64,000 nt of DNA, from assembly GCA_001599915.1 (NCBI GenBank), contig BCIG01000007.1:434001-498000 (forward strand), written 5' to 3'. The translations under genes were made by a program, and so were the position numbers. Under the pieces are notes generated by a model. That model ran no database searches. It was given only the letters and a program-made list of their open reading frames with translations, and was not told where the DNA came from. This stretch comes from Symbiotaphrina buchneri. Lineage: Eukaryota; Ascomycota; Symbiotaphrinales; Symbiotaphrinaceae. This document shows positions 62,174-64,000 of this stretch, piece by piece (positions within the stretch are counted from its first letter, which is position 1; each line of letters starts with the position of its first letter).

Positions 62174-62325
62174 AAAGCTTTTGTAATCTCTAGCGATATT
62201 CCATGCTTTATTGAACACCATCTCTGTATCGTACACATATCCCGTATTTGATCTTCGAATATAAGCCTGAAAAACTCCAATCCAATGCAATGCCACTCTA
62301 CACTCTCTGATTCTCTTGACAAGCC

Positions 62326-62963
62326 CTAACCGGTTGCCACTGCCGAGTCTGTCTCCAATCTTGCTGTCCCCGGAGCTTCCTGTTTTCCCGTTATATTCGT
62401 CTTAGCCTGTCCCGCTAACTTGAGGATATTTTCCTTGTAAGGATGCGCGTCACCCTCGAATGCTGTACGTTCGGATTCATCATCAGCATGTTACTATAGT
62501 GCAGTCCGGTGGTCGTTTGGCCCGCTCACCTTTTAGCCGTGCCATGCGATCATCTCGAAGTCTGTTCTTTGGCAGCATTCCCCTGACAGCCCTACGCAGC
62601 ACCTCGGCACCTCCCCATTTCGCAAACATCCGATCCATCGTCATCTCTTTAAGACTTCCAGGCCTCGTAGTATGGCTGTAGTATTTCTTTTGGGTCCTCT
62701 TCTTGCCCGTTGTGAGAATGTCACGGCATCCGACAGCCACAACATAATCTCCACAGTCCGTACTCGGGTCCCATATAGGCTTATGCTTCCCCATGAGAGT
62801 CACTGCAATCTGTGAAGCTATTCGACCTAATGACCGTTCATCACGGCCAACGTCAATGAGATGCCATGCTCGACTGTAAGCCAACCTCGTCTGCGTCCTC
62901 CGTGAGCTCCAGCGTGTGTACAAGGATGCGATCGCTACATACCCTCCCTACAGTCTGAGACAT
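62326..62963 (-). CDS. mrpl23: Mitochondrial ribosomal protein uL13m (MRPL23)
   Basis: Exons 62963-62943, 62890-62530 and 62462-62326 give 172 residues. It is a protein of the large mitoribosomal subunit. MSQTVGR from the 21-nt first exon joins TRLAYSRAWHLIDV; LGRIASQIAVTLMGKHKP, DCGDYVVAVGC, KYYSHTTRPGSLK and RAVRGMLPKNRLRD are typical of the L13 fold. The last splice gives KAFEGDAHPYKEN, as in fungal relatives; without it the frame ends early in unconserved sequence. It is head-to-head with CCS1 at 368 bp. Confidence 0.92.
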
Positions 62964-63331
62964 TGTTTGCCTGGTCGCCGGGGATGGTCTTTCCGTGCCT
63001 GAAGCCAGTCGTTGTGCAGCGGTGAGAGACTACAAAGTGGGAGCCGATGGCACTGGTCGAGGCTCGGACGATGAGAAATTAAGAGTTGACCGGCAACTGC
63101 CGTGGGCATTCAAGCATCCAATTCAGGTGGATTTCAAAGCCCCCACCCCCCCGCAGTCGCCCGCATCACATCATACTGAGCTTCAATCCAATGCGTAGCT
63201 TGTAACACTGAACTTGGATAATATATATACTTGCCAGGTCTCATCCTAAACCATTTGTGTCCAGAACCGCTGCTCTTAAGGTGTCTCCTTGCTCGCAGGT
63301 TGCATCGGCGCATCCTACTGAAGACATCGCG
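62964..63331. promoter_or_regulatory. Shared promoter, mrpl23 and CCS1
   Basis: A 368-bp divergent region. A minus-strand frame at 63134-63502 crosses it and the first CCS1 exons but has no conserved sequence. Confidence 0.5.
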
Positions 63332-64000
63332 ATGATCACCACTCCATTCCAGGTAGGTCGTTTCCCACCTTCGGAGGAGTTGCTGGTTGACGGCGAGCTC
63401 GGTTTTCCAGACACTTTTTGCTGTGCCTCTCAGCTGTGAGCACTGCATCAAGGACGTCTCATCGTCTCTGTACAAGATCGATGGTACGAACCATCTAGAC
63501 ATCCTCCAATCTCGCTGCTAAGCCTACATGGCAGGAATCACAAAAGTCGATGCGGATCTCAAACAGCAGCTGATATCTGTGGAAGGGACTGGTATGTCTG
63601 ATGCTATTCAGCTTTGAAATCACATCTTAACGTTTCGTTTCAAAAGCTGCTCCGTCGGCAATTGTCTCTGCTATACAGTCCACTGGCCGCGATGCTATTC
63701 TTCGAGGGAGTGGGACGTCAAACAGTATGCCACCTTTGCGCCGATCCAGATGTGCCAATCCGTTGACTCGCGTGAAGGTGCGGCTGTTTGTATACTAGAA
63801 ACGCATAATTCCATTGTGCCGAACAAGGTTCGAGGTTTGGCACGCCTGGTTCAAGTGTCTCCGAACCTGACACTTGTTGACCTTACGATCTGTGGGCTCG
63901 CACCAGGGAATTACTGGGCCACTATTCGAGAAACTGGGGATATATCGGAGGGCGCAGCTTCTACAGGTCGGATTTGGGAAGCAGTGAAAGCCAAGACTCA
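63332..64000 (+). CDS. ccs1: Copper chaperone for superoxide dismutase, 5' part
   Basis: Exons 63332-63352, 63411-63483, 63535-63591, 63647-63724 and 63778 onward, cut by the window end. The N-terminal heavy-metal-associated domain carries the copper site in PLSCEHCIKDV (C-x2-C, residues ~16-19). It is followed by a SOD-like domain (AILRGSGTSNSAAVCILETH, VRGLARLVQVSP). The protein delivers copper to Cu/Zn superoxide dismutase Sod1 in the cytosol and mitochondrial intermembrane space. The C-terminal CxC domain expected of CCS lies outside the window. Phases are consistent at each of the four visible introns. Confidence 0.92.

Noticed and set aside
63134-63502. 122-residue minus-strand frame between mrpl23 and CCS1
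   Set aside because: It overlaps the first CCS1 exons on the other strand and shows no family resemblance.

Overview
The window is nuclear DNA of a filamentous ascomycete (Pezizomycotina). Genes carry many short GT-AG introns, mostly 45-80 nt with CTNAC/CTAAC-type branch sites. Gene content includes a SWI/SNF Rad26, kynureninase, Dbp2, the Rictor-like TORC2 subunit, urate oxidase and a Pezizomycotina-type secreted DUF7137-like protein. The one repeat block shows transition-biased, AT-rich decay of the kind left by repeat-induced point mutation (RIP). Several protein sequences read closest to Eurotiomycetes from memory, but this was not tested by any search.

Region 1 (1-6,666) is a repeat island. 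A TA-flanked element with inverted terminal repeats of about 207 bp (347-553 and 6457-6664) encloses an AT-rich, gene-free core. A short, probably non-autonomous LTR retrotransposon (3373-6211) is nested inside it. The left half is far more AT-rich than the right arm.

Region 2 (7.4-22.1 kb) holds rad26, a secreted/membrane DUF7137-like protein, kynureninase head-to-head with an ISA2-type Fe-S protein, a mitochondrial PPR protein, and a C2H2 transcription factor. The factor gene is bordered by long non-coding stretches (2.4 kb after it, 4.9 kb before it) rich in GGTA/TACC motifs.

Region 3 (27-44 kb) holds dbp2 (8 exons, with an unusually long 421-nt intron near its 3' end and an 11-nt microexon), a THI20-type thiamine enzyme (12 exons), an F-box/LRR-like protein, rad9 of the 9-1-1 clamp, an ATS1-like RCC1 protein, rps16, aar2, rps14 and tyr1.

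Region 4 (44-64 kb) holds a cytochrome b561 protein, an Nrd1-like RRM protein, a nitrilase-family amidohydrolase, eIF3l, a two-RING/LON protein, the Rictor-like TORC2 subunit, peroxisomal urate oxidase, mitochondrial ribosomal protein uL13m, and the 5' part of the copper chaperone CCS1, cut by the window end.

Most genes are housekeeping and unrelated to one another; there is no biosynthetic cluster, CRISPR or tRNA that I could see. Head-to-head gene pairs with 280-400 bp shared promoters are frequent. Exon boundaries were worked out by hand from splice consensus, frame continuity and remembered family sequences; there is no transcript evidence.
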